DNA of 64,000 nucleotides from Whitmania pigra (lineage: Eukaryota > Annelida > Clitellata > Hirudinida > Haemopidae): contig JAJTWR010000260.1 in assembly GCA_021613335.1 (NCBI GenBank), forward strand, positions 876,001 through 940,000, written 5' to 3'. Shown here piece after piece: positions 1 to 12,836 of this stretch (its first letter is position 1; every line of letters starts with the position of its first letter). A program made the position numbers and the translations under genes. The notes beneath the pieces were generated by a model. It did no database searches and was not told the DNA's origin. It worked only from the letters and a program-made list of their open reading frames with translations.

Positions 1-3000
1 CCTAGTACTTTTGAATTCAGATTCTTTGAATTTTAATATATGATTATTGGGTTTAATTTCTTCAAATTGAAATATTTTATAATTCAGGACTCTGTGAATT
101 CGGCTTCAATTAGCGAGTAATCAAAAACTCTAATCCTTGCTGCAGATATTTTATGGACTTTTCGTTATTTATTTATATATGTATATATTAAACATTTATA
201 ATGATCTGAATATGATACAAACGTAACCAACTAATTCGATTGAAATCCAAAAATTTACGCTTGTAATAAATCTTTTAGTTTCCTGACTAACTAATGGTGC
301 AACTATTCTATGGGTTCTTTAATACTGGTTTATTACTTGTGAGACTTGGGAACGTAAATCGCTCCCAAGACGTTATTAATCTGTAGACTAACGTGTGTTA
401 CGTTTTATTGTGTCGTAAGTAGGGTAACACACGGTGATTTGTCAATGTGCAGAATAAGCAATATAGCGAACCCAACTAACTGAAATAGACTTGCATCATT
501 TAACTCCCTAAAAGAATTTATTCTATTTTAAATAACAGATTTGAGGTAAATATTATCTACATTATTATATTATTCATATTATCAACTAAATAATTATGTG
601 TTACCAGTATTAATAATTACTTTTGTTTTAATTTTATTTACGTCACCATTTAATGGTAAAGTCATGGGTTTAATTTCTCTCAAATTGAAACATCTCATAA
701 CTCACGACTTAAAGTGGTCAAGCTATAACGAACCCACGGGCATGATGACCAACATTGCCAGTAAACAGAAAAATGACACAAAACATTTGTATTTTCGAGC
801 AAAAACAAGAATAAATTTTAGATGACATTTTTTTTTATTACACAAATTTTACAACATGAACGGTGGTGGATGTGCGTTAATCAATTAAATACACATAAGA
901 AAAGCATGGAATGCACAATTTCGTTATCGAAATTTCAATACGCAATAAAAATTGATTTTAGAAGGATTTCTTACGTTACCGAAGCTATTTTACTGAAATT
1001 AGTTGCATGTACCCCATAACAAACAAAAGATGTGAATTTTGAAAATTATTAATAGACTTACTGATTATAGTTACTTGTATGTCGATGAGGTTCTGCATGG
1101 ATGAATTAACTGTATCAAAAGATAGTCTCATGTCGCTTTTTTCAAGAATTTTATGACATAAATTTCGCAAAAGCCGTGTCCTCTTACGGCTGGGTAATTT
1201 TATTAAAAGGTACAGAATCAATAAGGTCGTTTAACAACTTCATAAAGTGTGCATGAATCAATAATAAGCTTGCAATGTATCAGAGATTCGAGGTCGATGC
1301 GATACAAAAAATAATTAATTCAAGGTAAAAAATCGAATCAGAACTAAAAATAGAGTTCACCCTTGAACAATTAAAAAAAAAGAGTATGACGAGGGTCAGC
1401 AAGACCTTCCAAAAGTGAACAAATGTCAGGAATCAATCTCATAAAGTCTTAAGTTAGAGTTCAGTTTTTTTTTTCATTTTTCATACATCACACCTTTTAG
1501 CTTTCCTGATCCTGTGAGTGTCTTGGAGGGCTGAAATCACGAGACTCATTGGGCACCATCTTGACAAACTTCTCCAGAAAGTTTATGATCCTTCTGCCAT
1601 CACTCCCTTTCAGCTACAAACGCAGGTGATCACGATTGGTTGGAGTCTGCCTTTCTTTCCTAAGCATTCTTCTCCATTCATACGAGGATTTTTGGAATGT
1701 TGTACTTTTTGTTCTCATAGTCTAGATCAACCGTTATCGAATAGGGCAACGTCGGGGGCTATATAATTTACACCTCTCCAGGCGCATAGGTCCGGGATAT
1801 TGAAGAAGTGTACAGTTGAAGAATTGACAATATTAGCCGGCAGGGAGTTTCAAAAATTAACATGGCTAAATATTATATAAGTTAAAATTAATGATAATAT
1901 CAACATGTAATTTAGCATTAAATGCTGAATTTCCTACATGTTTTCTTACATTAGTTAATTTGTGTAACAATACAGTTGCTAATTTTCAAAATTAAATTTT
2001 GTATTTCTTTTCAAATGGAAAAATCACCAATGGTGATTAAAACTTAAACTTAATGTGACTTTAAAACATTAAAATGTTAATGTGGTGCTTATAAAAAACA
2101 ATTACTTTTTAATTTTAATAAGAATTTCACAACCATTGGCAAACCTCATAAGAATAGGAAAATCGATTTCTATCAATGTGAAACTGTATGATCAGTATTT
2201 GTGTGTAATCAGTATAGGCGAGAACAAAATTTAAACGGCTTAAAGATCAAAACTGACAAAATTGTAAAAAGTATCAATTTGAAATCTGCTAGTTTCTTGA
2301 GGCACTATTCTTTGAAAAGACTTCAAGTCTTTTACCTAATATGTTCAGCAACCAATCTGGATCACCCTAGTGATTAACTTGAATTAAGCTTTTCATGGAG
2401 ATATATTCTTGCAAAGATTAGGGCGTTAGCCTAGCTACTAGCTTTTTCATTAGCTAATCATCTAATTTCTGGTTTGCTAGATCATCCAGCGAAGGATGTT
2501 GATGTAAAGCTATTTTTTTTTAAATGGAAGTACCTCGGTTGATTCTTGGCTACTGCGGCTGGTTGACTCGGTATTGCAGTACAACCGAGAACGGTTTAAA
2601 ATTTAACAGGTAGTCCTGCTTTGCCAAAATAATCTCGTTTTCTCTACCTATCTAGCATTCTTGTGGTTGACATTCTACTATTGTTAAAGTTGGAGTTAGT
2701 GAGCAAAAACATCAATGAATCTTGACTTTTTTAAATATGAATGTGCTAATGTATCTGTGTCTCTCTGTGCTTACGTTGTTTGACCATCCTCTACTTTATT
2801 CCATTCAAACATCAAACATCAACGTCAATCAGAGCTCTATCCGAACTCCATATTCCAAGTGCAATCTGAACTTTTAGATATGTAGGTTATATATTTAGAT
2901 ATTAGATCTTTTGAAGAACGGACGATTCGATGGTCGATAATAAATGCTCTCCTATTCTATCATGATTACAAAATTCCATTAAATAATATTTATAACTTAT

Positions 3001-3410
3001 CTACACAATTGGAAGATCATGTAGCGAGCTTTTCCAAGCATTTCTCTGAGCCATGTTACCCAGAAGGGACTTTTACATGGCTTTTGTAATTCTTTTATTT
3101 TTTTTTTGTATCGATACTATTTTTAGCACGGGATTTCCCTTTAAAGTTGTATGCTAGCTCACTGAACAATGAAAGGTAAGTGCTGCGTAAGCTTATCAAT
3201 AGTTCATGAAGCATGTTAAAACGTTAAAATAGGGGAATAAAATTAAATTTCGAATTGGGAAAAGTGATGCATTCATTTTACGCTCCTACTCATTCCCAGG
3301 TAAGCAGAACCTTATACTCGATACCTGTATATAACTAACTCGGTTAAAGCAGTGATCAACTGAAGATACATTAAGCATATACCGATTTTTATTTACATCT
3401 ACTTGTTAAT
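1..3410. other. Gene-free left end, AT-rich
   Basis: I found no coding region I can defend here. Short open frames exist (about 598-825, 822-1019, 1518-1766) but they start at non-ATG codons or lack any family resemblance, and none shows a convincing splice context. A 45-base stretch at about 49-95 recurs imperfectly at about 664-710. The segment near 1500-1800 ends in a GGGGGCTATATAA-type string like the 3' tails of the LINE/SINE debris elsewhere in the window, so it is probably old transposon sequence. Confidence 0.5.
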
Positions 3411-4042
3411 ATGGATACAAGATTGTTAGTCGTTTTTATCTTGATATGTGCAGTTCGTTCACTGGAAACTGATGCTGCTCCAGTATTTCCAGTATTTTCT
3501 TCTTTAGGGTGAAATTCACTTTCCTGTTTTCAGTACGAGCGAATTGTTTTACTGTCGGCGATTTTGTTTGATCCATGTTTTGTAATTGTAGGAAATTTTT
3601 TGAGACTTTCAAGTGGCCTCACCTGATACCTTCAAACGTTGATGAGAAAGACCGAACGACAATATCTCCCAGTGCAAGCACGAACGAGTTTTTGACAGTT
3701 TCTCCTAAAACAGTTCCTCTCTCCTTCTCGTGGCCTTTTGCGAGAAGCAAGCGTCAAGATACATCGTTGAACAACAACCTCAACCAGAGAAGTCTCTGCC
3801 CTTGGAATTACACTCTAGACCATGATGCGAACCGAATTCCACAGGATCTGTACAATGCCAACTGCCTCAGTTCAACTTACATGTCTTATACTTGCGAGAG
3901 AGTCAAAACCAGCATGCTAGTGCTAAAACGTCTTCCAGGCGAGGCATGGACAACCTCGAACGTCGTCATCGCCACTTCTTGCGTGGTTGCTAAATCTCCG
4001 GGGACTAACTCTCCCTCGGGAGCAGTTGGAAGTACTAGCTAA
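3411..4042 (+). CDS. Secreted IL-17-like cytokine, two exons
   Basis: Two exons, 3411-3508 and 3592-4042, give about 182 residues. The first encodes a classic signal peptide (MDTRLLVVFILICAV, then a polar stretch). The donor AGG/GTGAAA joins in phase 2 to an acceptor at 3590-3591. The mature part contains the IL-17 signature: RSLCPWNYTLDHDANRIP, followed by an ANC cysteine, a TC cysteine, VLKR, then W plus a hydrophobic strand ending TSC. IL-17 proteins are secreted cystine-knot dimers that bind IL-17 receptors and drive inflammatory or mucosal responses; invertebrates often have many paralogues. Oddity: the usual paired cysteines (C-x-C and GCxC) are reduced to single ones, so the disulphide pattern differs. 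The first exon rests on splice phase plus signal peptide; the second is more secure. Confidence 0.8.
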
Positions 4043-4484
4043 ACGGACCGAAGCTGCTTCAAAAACATTCCATATAAATATTATGAAACATTAGGTAATA
4101 TTTAATCTGGTCACTTATTTATTTGATGTGAGATAACCAAGTGTTCTATTGACTTGTGTAATCAAAATGTGTCATCTACAAAACTGTATTGATGTAATCA
4201 TGTCTTAGTAATTTGTTGTAGCTGGTAAACTTATTTTATTCCTCATATACTTATTTATTCGTCTTATAATTTATTGTAGTTAGTAATTTTATTTTACTCA
4301 ATTTATTTATTCGCCGAATATTTTAAATGGTCAATTTCAATAAAAAAAAATCATTTGACTAAAATTAGAAACGGATTTTTCAACGCTTAACTTGTTTTTC
4401 AAGTGGGTGGATGTATAACAAGAAGATTAAAACTGAAAATATGGACATTTTAACTTCGCAGCTAAAAGCTAACATAAGTTAGAC

Positions 4485-4560
4485 CAAAATAGTAAATCCA
4501 CACAAATTGATAAATTGAAAATAAGTCTGACACATTGGCAGACAAGATATAACAAGAAGC
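4485..4560. repeat. Dispersed repeat, copy 1
   Basis: The string beginning CACAAATTGATAAAT followed by an AAGT..GACA..ATT pattern and an AAGATATA end is closely matched at 22787-22850. The copy lies next to the reverse-transcriptase relic at 4680-5110, so it may be part of that LINE's untranslated region. Confidence 0.4.
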
Positions 4561-4679
4561 TTTATATAAGATGTAATAAGAAAATTTATCAAAAAATGTT
4601 CCTACATATGTTTGGTAGTTTCCGAGTCCCTCAATCTTGCTTTATAGATATTTATTGAGGATGGGGATATAGATTCTTG

Positions 4680-5110
4680 AGTTGCATAGGTATGCCGATA
4701 AGCATTATTTCAGATTTTTGCGGTTTGAGTTGGAGAAAGTTGACGAGTTGCCAGTCGTTAATGGCGTCTGTGCACTTTCGCAGATTGTCAAGTTGAACGG
4801 AGACGCTGTAGTTGAAGAGGACGGGGTAGAGACTTGTGTCGTCCGCATGTTAGTGGAAGGAAACGTCAAAACTTTTGACCATGTCAGACAGGGGTGAGGT
4901 GTTGGTTGTGAAAAGTAAGGGTTGTAGGACGGAGCCCTGGGGAACTCCAGCGAGGAGATCAACAGAAGAGGAAGTATGGCAGCCCAGCTTGACGTATTGG
5001 GATCTGTTGGAGAGGTAAGAGTGGAGCCAAGAGAGTGCGAGGCCTTCGATTCCGAAGTCGGAATGAAGTCTATCTAACAGTATGCTATGGTGTCCCCACA
5101 TTGCCAAATC
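4680..5110 (-). mobile_element. LINE reverse-transcriptase relic (L2/CR1-like)
   Basis: On the minus strand the translation shows pieces of a non-LTR reverse transcriptase: ALSWLHSYLSNRSQYVKLG, then AGVPQGSVLQPLLF, which is the VPQGSVLGPLLF motif of L2/CR1/Jockey elements, and in another frame a HADDT-like block. Frames are broken, there is no endonuclease nearby and no intact ORF. It is a dead 5'-truncated copy. Clade assignment is by motif flavour only. Confidence 0.75.
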
Positions 5111-5424
5111 CTCTAACTTCTCTCTATTCCAATCTGTCTACAGACCTGGTTTCTTCACAGCCTAATTAATATTTAATTGATTGCATATTGTAATAAATTA
5201 CCTGTGCTGCCATATTTTACAATAAGGATGGCGGTAGTACTAGGACGGGAGAGGTCACTTTTTATACTATGCAACAGGCGTTATCTTCTAGGTCACCATC
5301 ATCATGGAAGGTCGTAGAAATTTCTGATTTCATCGTGAAAACGTTTTGGTTTTGCAAGTTGTCAATAGACACATTGCACGATGACTCTTCGATGCCCATG
5401 TATACATAGGACCCAATTAATTAG

Positions 5425-5778
5425 CTGTGTAATGATGATGAAAATGATGACCACTTTGAATACTACCTGCAAAGAAGACAATATTATTTTAGGAAATTGT
5501 GTGAAGTCCCTGTAATGCGACGAATTCATCCGTTCGAATTAGAGTACTGGTCGAGGAATTTAATGGAGGTTGTTAGTTCAAGCGCAAGTGATCAAAGTCA
5601 AAACATTTTTACCAGTCGACTATGTGACGTCCTTGAAACAGAGCGACCGCAACCTAATCTGTACTTCGATGTCACATCTTACGAGCTAAAACACTATTTC
5701 TCCAACATCGTTCCAGTCCTGAGAGCTTCCGCCCTGTACCATGAACTGTTCTGGGACTGGACTTGTGACATTCTATAA
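5425..5778 (+). other. Unassigned open frame of about 115 codons
   Basis: An open frame follows a stop at about 5421, starts with an acidic run (DDENDDHFEYY) and continues through YYFRKLCEVPVMRRIHPFE to a stop after TCDIL. I do not recognise a family. The composition looks protein-like (aromatic and charged residues, no low complexity), and an acceptor-like TTAATTAG precedes it, but no other exon joins it. It sits between two LINE relics, so a decayed transposon ORF is as likely as a host exon. Confidence 0.25.
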
Positions 5779-6219
5779 TAGAAACGACAGACTGTTGGCA
5801 CTTCTTCAGTTATATTTCCAAAAGTTTAAAGGGAACATGCTGGGTTTGATTTGTGTCGAAGGCTGGTCAACAGAAGGATGGAGTCCGCCATCTTGGCGAA
5901 ATACTTCTCAGTTTAGAGAAACTTAAATGACATTCGGTCTGCTAAGCCTTAAGAACAAACATAGAAGTTGTTGTTGATGTTCGACTTGTGCGAGATTTCT
6001 CATTTCCATCATTTTATAGAACTGATAAACCAGACAAACTGTAGCCCTTTTCACCTAGCCATACAAAATATCAGAAATTTCTTTGCATTAATTGTCGTTC
6101 AAAAAATATTGTAAGAAATTGTATTATAATGTGACATTTACAACTTGTAAAAATAAGAAAATTGAACCCCCTCCCTAAATCATTTCCTGGCTACGGCGGT
6201 GGGCTGTAAACCAAATTAC

Positions 6220-6830
6220 TTACGGTTTGTTTGAATTGAGTTGTAGGAGACTCGATTTCATTAATTGATAGACGTCGTCAGCGCAAGCCGATACCATCAG
6301 AGAAAGCCTTCCGATATCACCGTGACCGCTAACCTGCATGTCGTCGGCGTAGAAGTGTAGAAACCCTTGGTTGGCAATGATTTTGGACACGTTCACAATA
6401 TATATTGAGAAGAGAAATGGGCCAAGAATCGATCCTTGAGAAACGCCGCAGTTTGACAAAACTCTCGAAGATGTGTCACCAATCTTAATCTGGCATTCTC
6501 GTCCATTGAGATATGCCGTGTTGAAATCTCTGAGATTTACTAGCAAGCGAAATTTATTAACACACAAAGACAGCCCGACAGCACTACAAACGATCAATTT
6601 AGGAATGAATAACTAGAGATAAGCGCTACTGGGACCAAAGATATCGCTTAATGTTTTAAGAATCAATTGTAAAAATCAATTCCAACATGCCGCAGCCAGT
6701 TGAGTGCTGGTTCACCAAAGCTACAGGAAAACTGCAATCTCTGATAAAGTATGTCGTGGTCCACGATGCCAAATGCTGCTGAAATCAAGCAGGACGTTAA
6801 GTTGTATGACCGATTTTAAAATCCTTGCTA
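6220..6830 (-). mobile_element. LINE reverse-transcriptase relic
   Basis: Minus-strand translation contains GVSQGSILGPFLFSIYI followed about 30 residues later by FYADDMQVSGHG, the catalytic YADD box of non-LTR reverse transcriptases. Upstream, a separate frame gives AAFGIVDHDILYQRL, matching the F-D-x-V-D-H-x-x-L region. Stops and frame changes separate these blocks, so the copy is inactive. It differs from the relic at 4680-5110 in sequence, so the two represent separate insertions. Confidence 0.75.
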
Positions 6831-7081
6831 CGCCGCTGATCTAAATACTAAAATCAAAAATTTATTTTTACATTAAAAAAAAATAAAACATAAAGTTATA
6901 TGATACAACTTATTTATTGCTTAAAGTGCAAACAATTATATTATTTTAATTAAATTACCTTTTACAATTTTATTGTCATAATTTATGCAGAGTCTTTGTT
7001 TCCGACCTAAGGTTTGAAGCGGTTCGGTATCAGTATAGCTAGCATTTCAATTTGATTTAGTCGAAATTTCGATAAACAAGA

Positions 7082-9759
<2,678 letters not shown>

Positions 9760-9800
9760 TTTATATATATTATGTAGTGATTAGGTCTTTGACAATTTCT

Positions 9801-9806
9801 AATAAA
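9801..9806 (+). terminator. Poly(A) signal of the DDX5-like gene
   Basis: A canonical AATAAA lies 42 bases after the stop codon in the sense direction of the helicase gene, giving a very short 3' untranslated region. Inferred from position and sequence only. Confidence 0.5.
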
Positions 9807-10180
9807 TATTTTCCCTAGGTTTTAACTGTAATGTGTTTTGTGAATTCCTTTACATGGTTTTATGTTTTGTTTTTTGCTGATGTTAGGCAATGCAGTCACT
9901 TTGTTGAAAAATGTGGTTCAGTTCAGTGGGAGTTATACTCATTAGTTTAATGGTATGCATGTCTGGAGAGCATACTTGCTTTTATGGAAATTTGGTTTCA
10001 CGTACGGAAATATAAGCTTATTTTGCAGTTTGATGTTATAAACTGGTTTGTTTAGTGGGTGGGCAATAATGTTGTCGTCATCGAGTAAACAGCGCCGATA
10101 TCGACCATGGGAAATATTAAACGAAAACAGGCGGAATGTTTTAGTCTATTGGTCGCTCGATTTTTTATGTCTGTTTCAGC

Positions 10181-11069
10181 ATGAAAAAACATAAGCCGTT
10201 GGATGACAAGGTAAACCTAGCCCATAGTAGGGTTATGCAAAAGATAATCTATAATGTTAGATACCAAAGGCAGAGATTTACGAAGAGCTGTCAAAAGTGC
10301 AGAAAGATCTTAACGAAGCTTTGGAAACCCTGCGGACGTTGCAATTTAGATTTGACGATATCGTAGAAATGCATCAAAAGGAGATGTCAGCATTGAAACA
10401 GGTTGGTCATGATGACTGGTTGCGAATGATGGACATGATCGGGTGAAGCCTCTCATAAATTGTGTTTTAGGAGTTTAGTTTATTGGAAGAAAAAATATCC
10501 TACTATATCGCGATGAAGCTCCAGGACTTCGACGACAAGATTCAAGACTCAAATGCCTTGGTATGCATACTTTTCTAGCTTGCGCCTTGTTTTGGGAAAT
10601 TTTATAAATTTTCATGGGATGCAATTTTAATTAACTGAAAGAACTATCAAGTTTTAGATATGAATGTTGGATCAGATACTAAGAAACCAGTTTCATCGGT
10701 GGTACACAAGTAGGAATCGACCGGGGTAATTCATGATAACACATCACAATAAACAAAATCGTCCGATACTTGGATCATCTTTGGGAAATAAGGCTGCTCT
10801 TAAAATACTTAAACTTAAGAAACAGTACTGTTTTCTCATTCTTTGGCAAACGTCTAACCACGAATGCCATTTAGAACTGATTTCACTATCACTTGGGCCA
10901 TCCATCCACTCCAAATTTGCCGCTCTGCTAGCAGCTCGTTAGGACACACTTTCCGGACGGAAACGATCATCCGAAACACCTACACGTTTCTTATTAGACT
11001 TGTTCTCTTGTTCTATTTCTGCCTTCTCAGATACAGGAATGTATTCAGCAAACCCTTGTAAAACTTTAA
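10181..11069 (+). CDS. Small coiled-coil protein, about 99 residues
   Basis: Four exons (10181-10210, 10261-10401, 10471-10560, 11031-11069), each a whole number of codons and each bounded by GT-AG, join to about 99 residues. After a basic start (MKKHKPLDDK) the protein is almost wholly helical and heptad-like, for example EIYEELSKVQKDLNEALETL and SLLEEKISYYIAMKLQDF, ending IQQTLVKL. I do not recognise the family; size and composition would fit a subunit of a coiled-coil complex. A pyrimidine-AG just before the ATG means an upstream non-coding or coding exon is possible. No membrane segment or signal peptide is visible. Confidence 0.6.
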
Positions 11070-11339
11070 GAGGGGATCTTTTTCATTCTATCCTAAAGTC
11101 AAGCGACTCAAAAAAACTGAATTTCTCTTTAGACTTTGATTAAGGTTGATAACCAAAGATAGTTAATGAAGTCAACACAAGTTTTATATGTAAAAATGAG
11201 TCATGAAATGATGGAATTACAGCCAAATAACTTCATTATAAATAATAAATAAATTCATCACTGAATTTGCAAGTTAGCATTGCAAATATTTTAAAAGATT
11301 GAAGAAATACAGAAAATTAAACTGTTAATACTGTGTCAT

Positions 11340-11690
11340 ATCAAGATATGTATTTTGTACCCTAGGGCCGAGGTTAGCCGGCCCGACTAAAAAGTGACCC
11401 CGGTCGATTCCTAAACACAAGATTATCTGCGGATAATTGGTACATCGACAAATCACCTGGAAAAGCTCAATCGCGGGAAACAAATCCAGTCAATTGTCCA
11501 AGTTTAAGGATACCCCCATTAAGCGTGGCTGTAGGGTCTCACTTCCTAAGCTGAAGAGTCGCGATGGACAATCGCAGGGTCCGCGCGGGACTTAGAAAGC
11601 TACAGTTAAGATCTATTTCTGCCGTGGTTGTATGAAGGGTCCAAAAATTTGTCTTTGGCTCTGTCAGTGAACTAAATTACGAATCGAGAC
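11340..11690. repeat. Probable transposon-derived GC-richer block
   Basis: This stretch is clearly more GC-rich than its surroundings and starts with GGCCGAGGTTAGCCGGCC and a GGTCGATTCC string that look like degenerate tRNA-type promoter boxes. There is no coding frame of note. A SINE or other short element is likely, but I cannot name it. Confidence 0.35.
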
Positions 11691-11983
11691 CTGTGGCGCA
11701 ACTAGGGGGGGCTGGGCTTATCAAACTTATTAATAAATTATTAAAGATACAAAATAAGACTGCAGACAGAAGATAGTTAAACTCATAATAATAATAATCT
11801 GACACTATGCACATGGCGCTTTATAAATTAATTATTATTATTATCTGTTCTATCTTTAATTCTTTATTAATTATAATTGGTAGTTTTGATTTGAACAGTT
11901 TCAAAAATTTTTCGACTGCGTCGGGCTCTTGGCCCTTTTCTAAACTTGAGCCCCCCCAGCATTTGTCGCTGGTTGCGCCACTG
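11691..11983. mobile_element. hAT-type foldback MITE with 8-bp target duplication
   Basis: The left end reads CTGTGGCGCAACTAG followed by a G run; the right end read in reverse is CAGTGGCGCAACCAG and is preceded by a matching C run, so the termini are inverted repeats of the CAGTGGCG hAT type. Flanks are ATCGAGAC (11683-11690) and GTCGAGAC (11984-11991), an 8-base duplication with one mismatch, the size expected for hAT. Internal sequence also folds back (TTATTAATAAATTATTAAAGATA against its near-complement at about 11846-11875). At 293 bases with no transposase it is a non-autonomous element. Confidence 0.8.
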
Positions 11984-11991
11984 GTCGAGAC

Positions 11992-12836
11992 TCAGATTAA
12001 ATAAAAAGCAACTGACCCAGCTGAGGTATCGGATTCCACACCGTCACGCAAACAAATTATAAATATATTGACTCGAACAACCCAAAGCCACTTTGGTCAT
12101 CCCCTTCCTAACCTCGCCTCAGAATATTGCTTGCTCAGTTTCCTGAGGCAGATTTTACAAACGTTGGACAAAAACATACGGGCACTCGGTCCCAAATAAG
12201 CTAGATTCTGAGATTATTCTAATGCCAGCCCAGTCAATGAAAACTGTGAGGCAAAATTCTGTCTTTTCTAAAAAGTAGATAGCTACATTGGAGCGCCAAC
12301 TCTTCCTCTGGACGAGTTTCGACCATCGTGAAAGACCCCAGCTGGTGGCAAAGACAGCCAACACCGTTCTGGCGTTCATCTCGGTTATAATGATACTAAT
12401 CGGGATGACAATCAACATGGCAAGCCCCATATTTGCATCAAGGTAACCTTCTAACATGCAAAATTATTTAACTTACTTTTTATAACCTTTGTTTCACCTT
12501 TGAAGGAGAAACTACATGATATTCGTAGCAGTATTAGTTGTGGCCCTGTACGTGTGGTATCGCCCCCAAAGCGGGAGATGACAGTGCACGTTGAATGCTG
12601 AGATTCGACAAATTACTAAACGCTTATACTTGCGAAGCGACCAGGTGACCACTTGCAAGAAACAATGAACCAAGCCTAACAAACATGATTTCACCTAACA
12701 ACTTGTAGAGTTAAGGAACCGATCAGTAAAAATTTTCAACGGTACAATTTCAACGCAGAACTCTTCTACAATGTACGACATGGCTAGATGTCAAAATCTT
12801 AGTCAAAAGCATTTAACATCAAACTGGCAGAGGTGC
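11992..12836. other. Intergenic region downstream of SDHA
   Basis: No secure gene. On the minus strand 12155-12457 is an open frame with a hydrophobic run (MGLAMLIVIPISIIITEM) preceded by an acceptor-like pyrimidine-AG; I could not connect it to other exons. It could be part of an SDHA 3' untranslated region, a decayed gene piece or chance. Confidence 0.3.

Noticed and set aside
598..1766. Short open frames in the left end as genes
   Set aside because: They begin at non-ATG codons, overlap on both strands, lack splice partners and show no protein-family resemblance.
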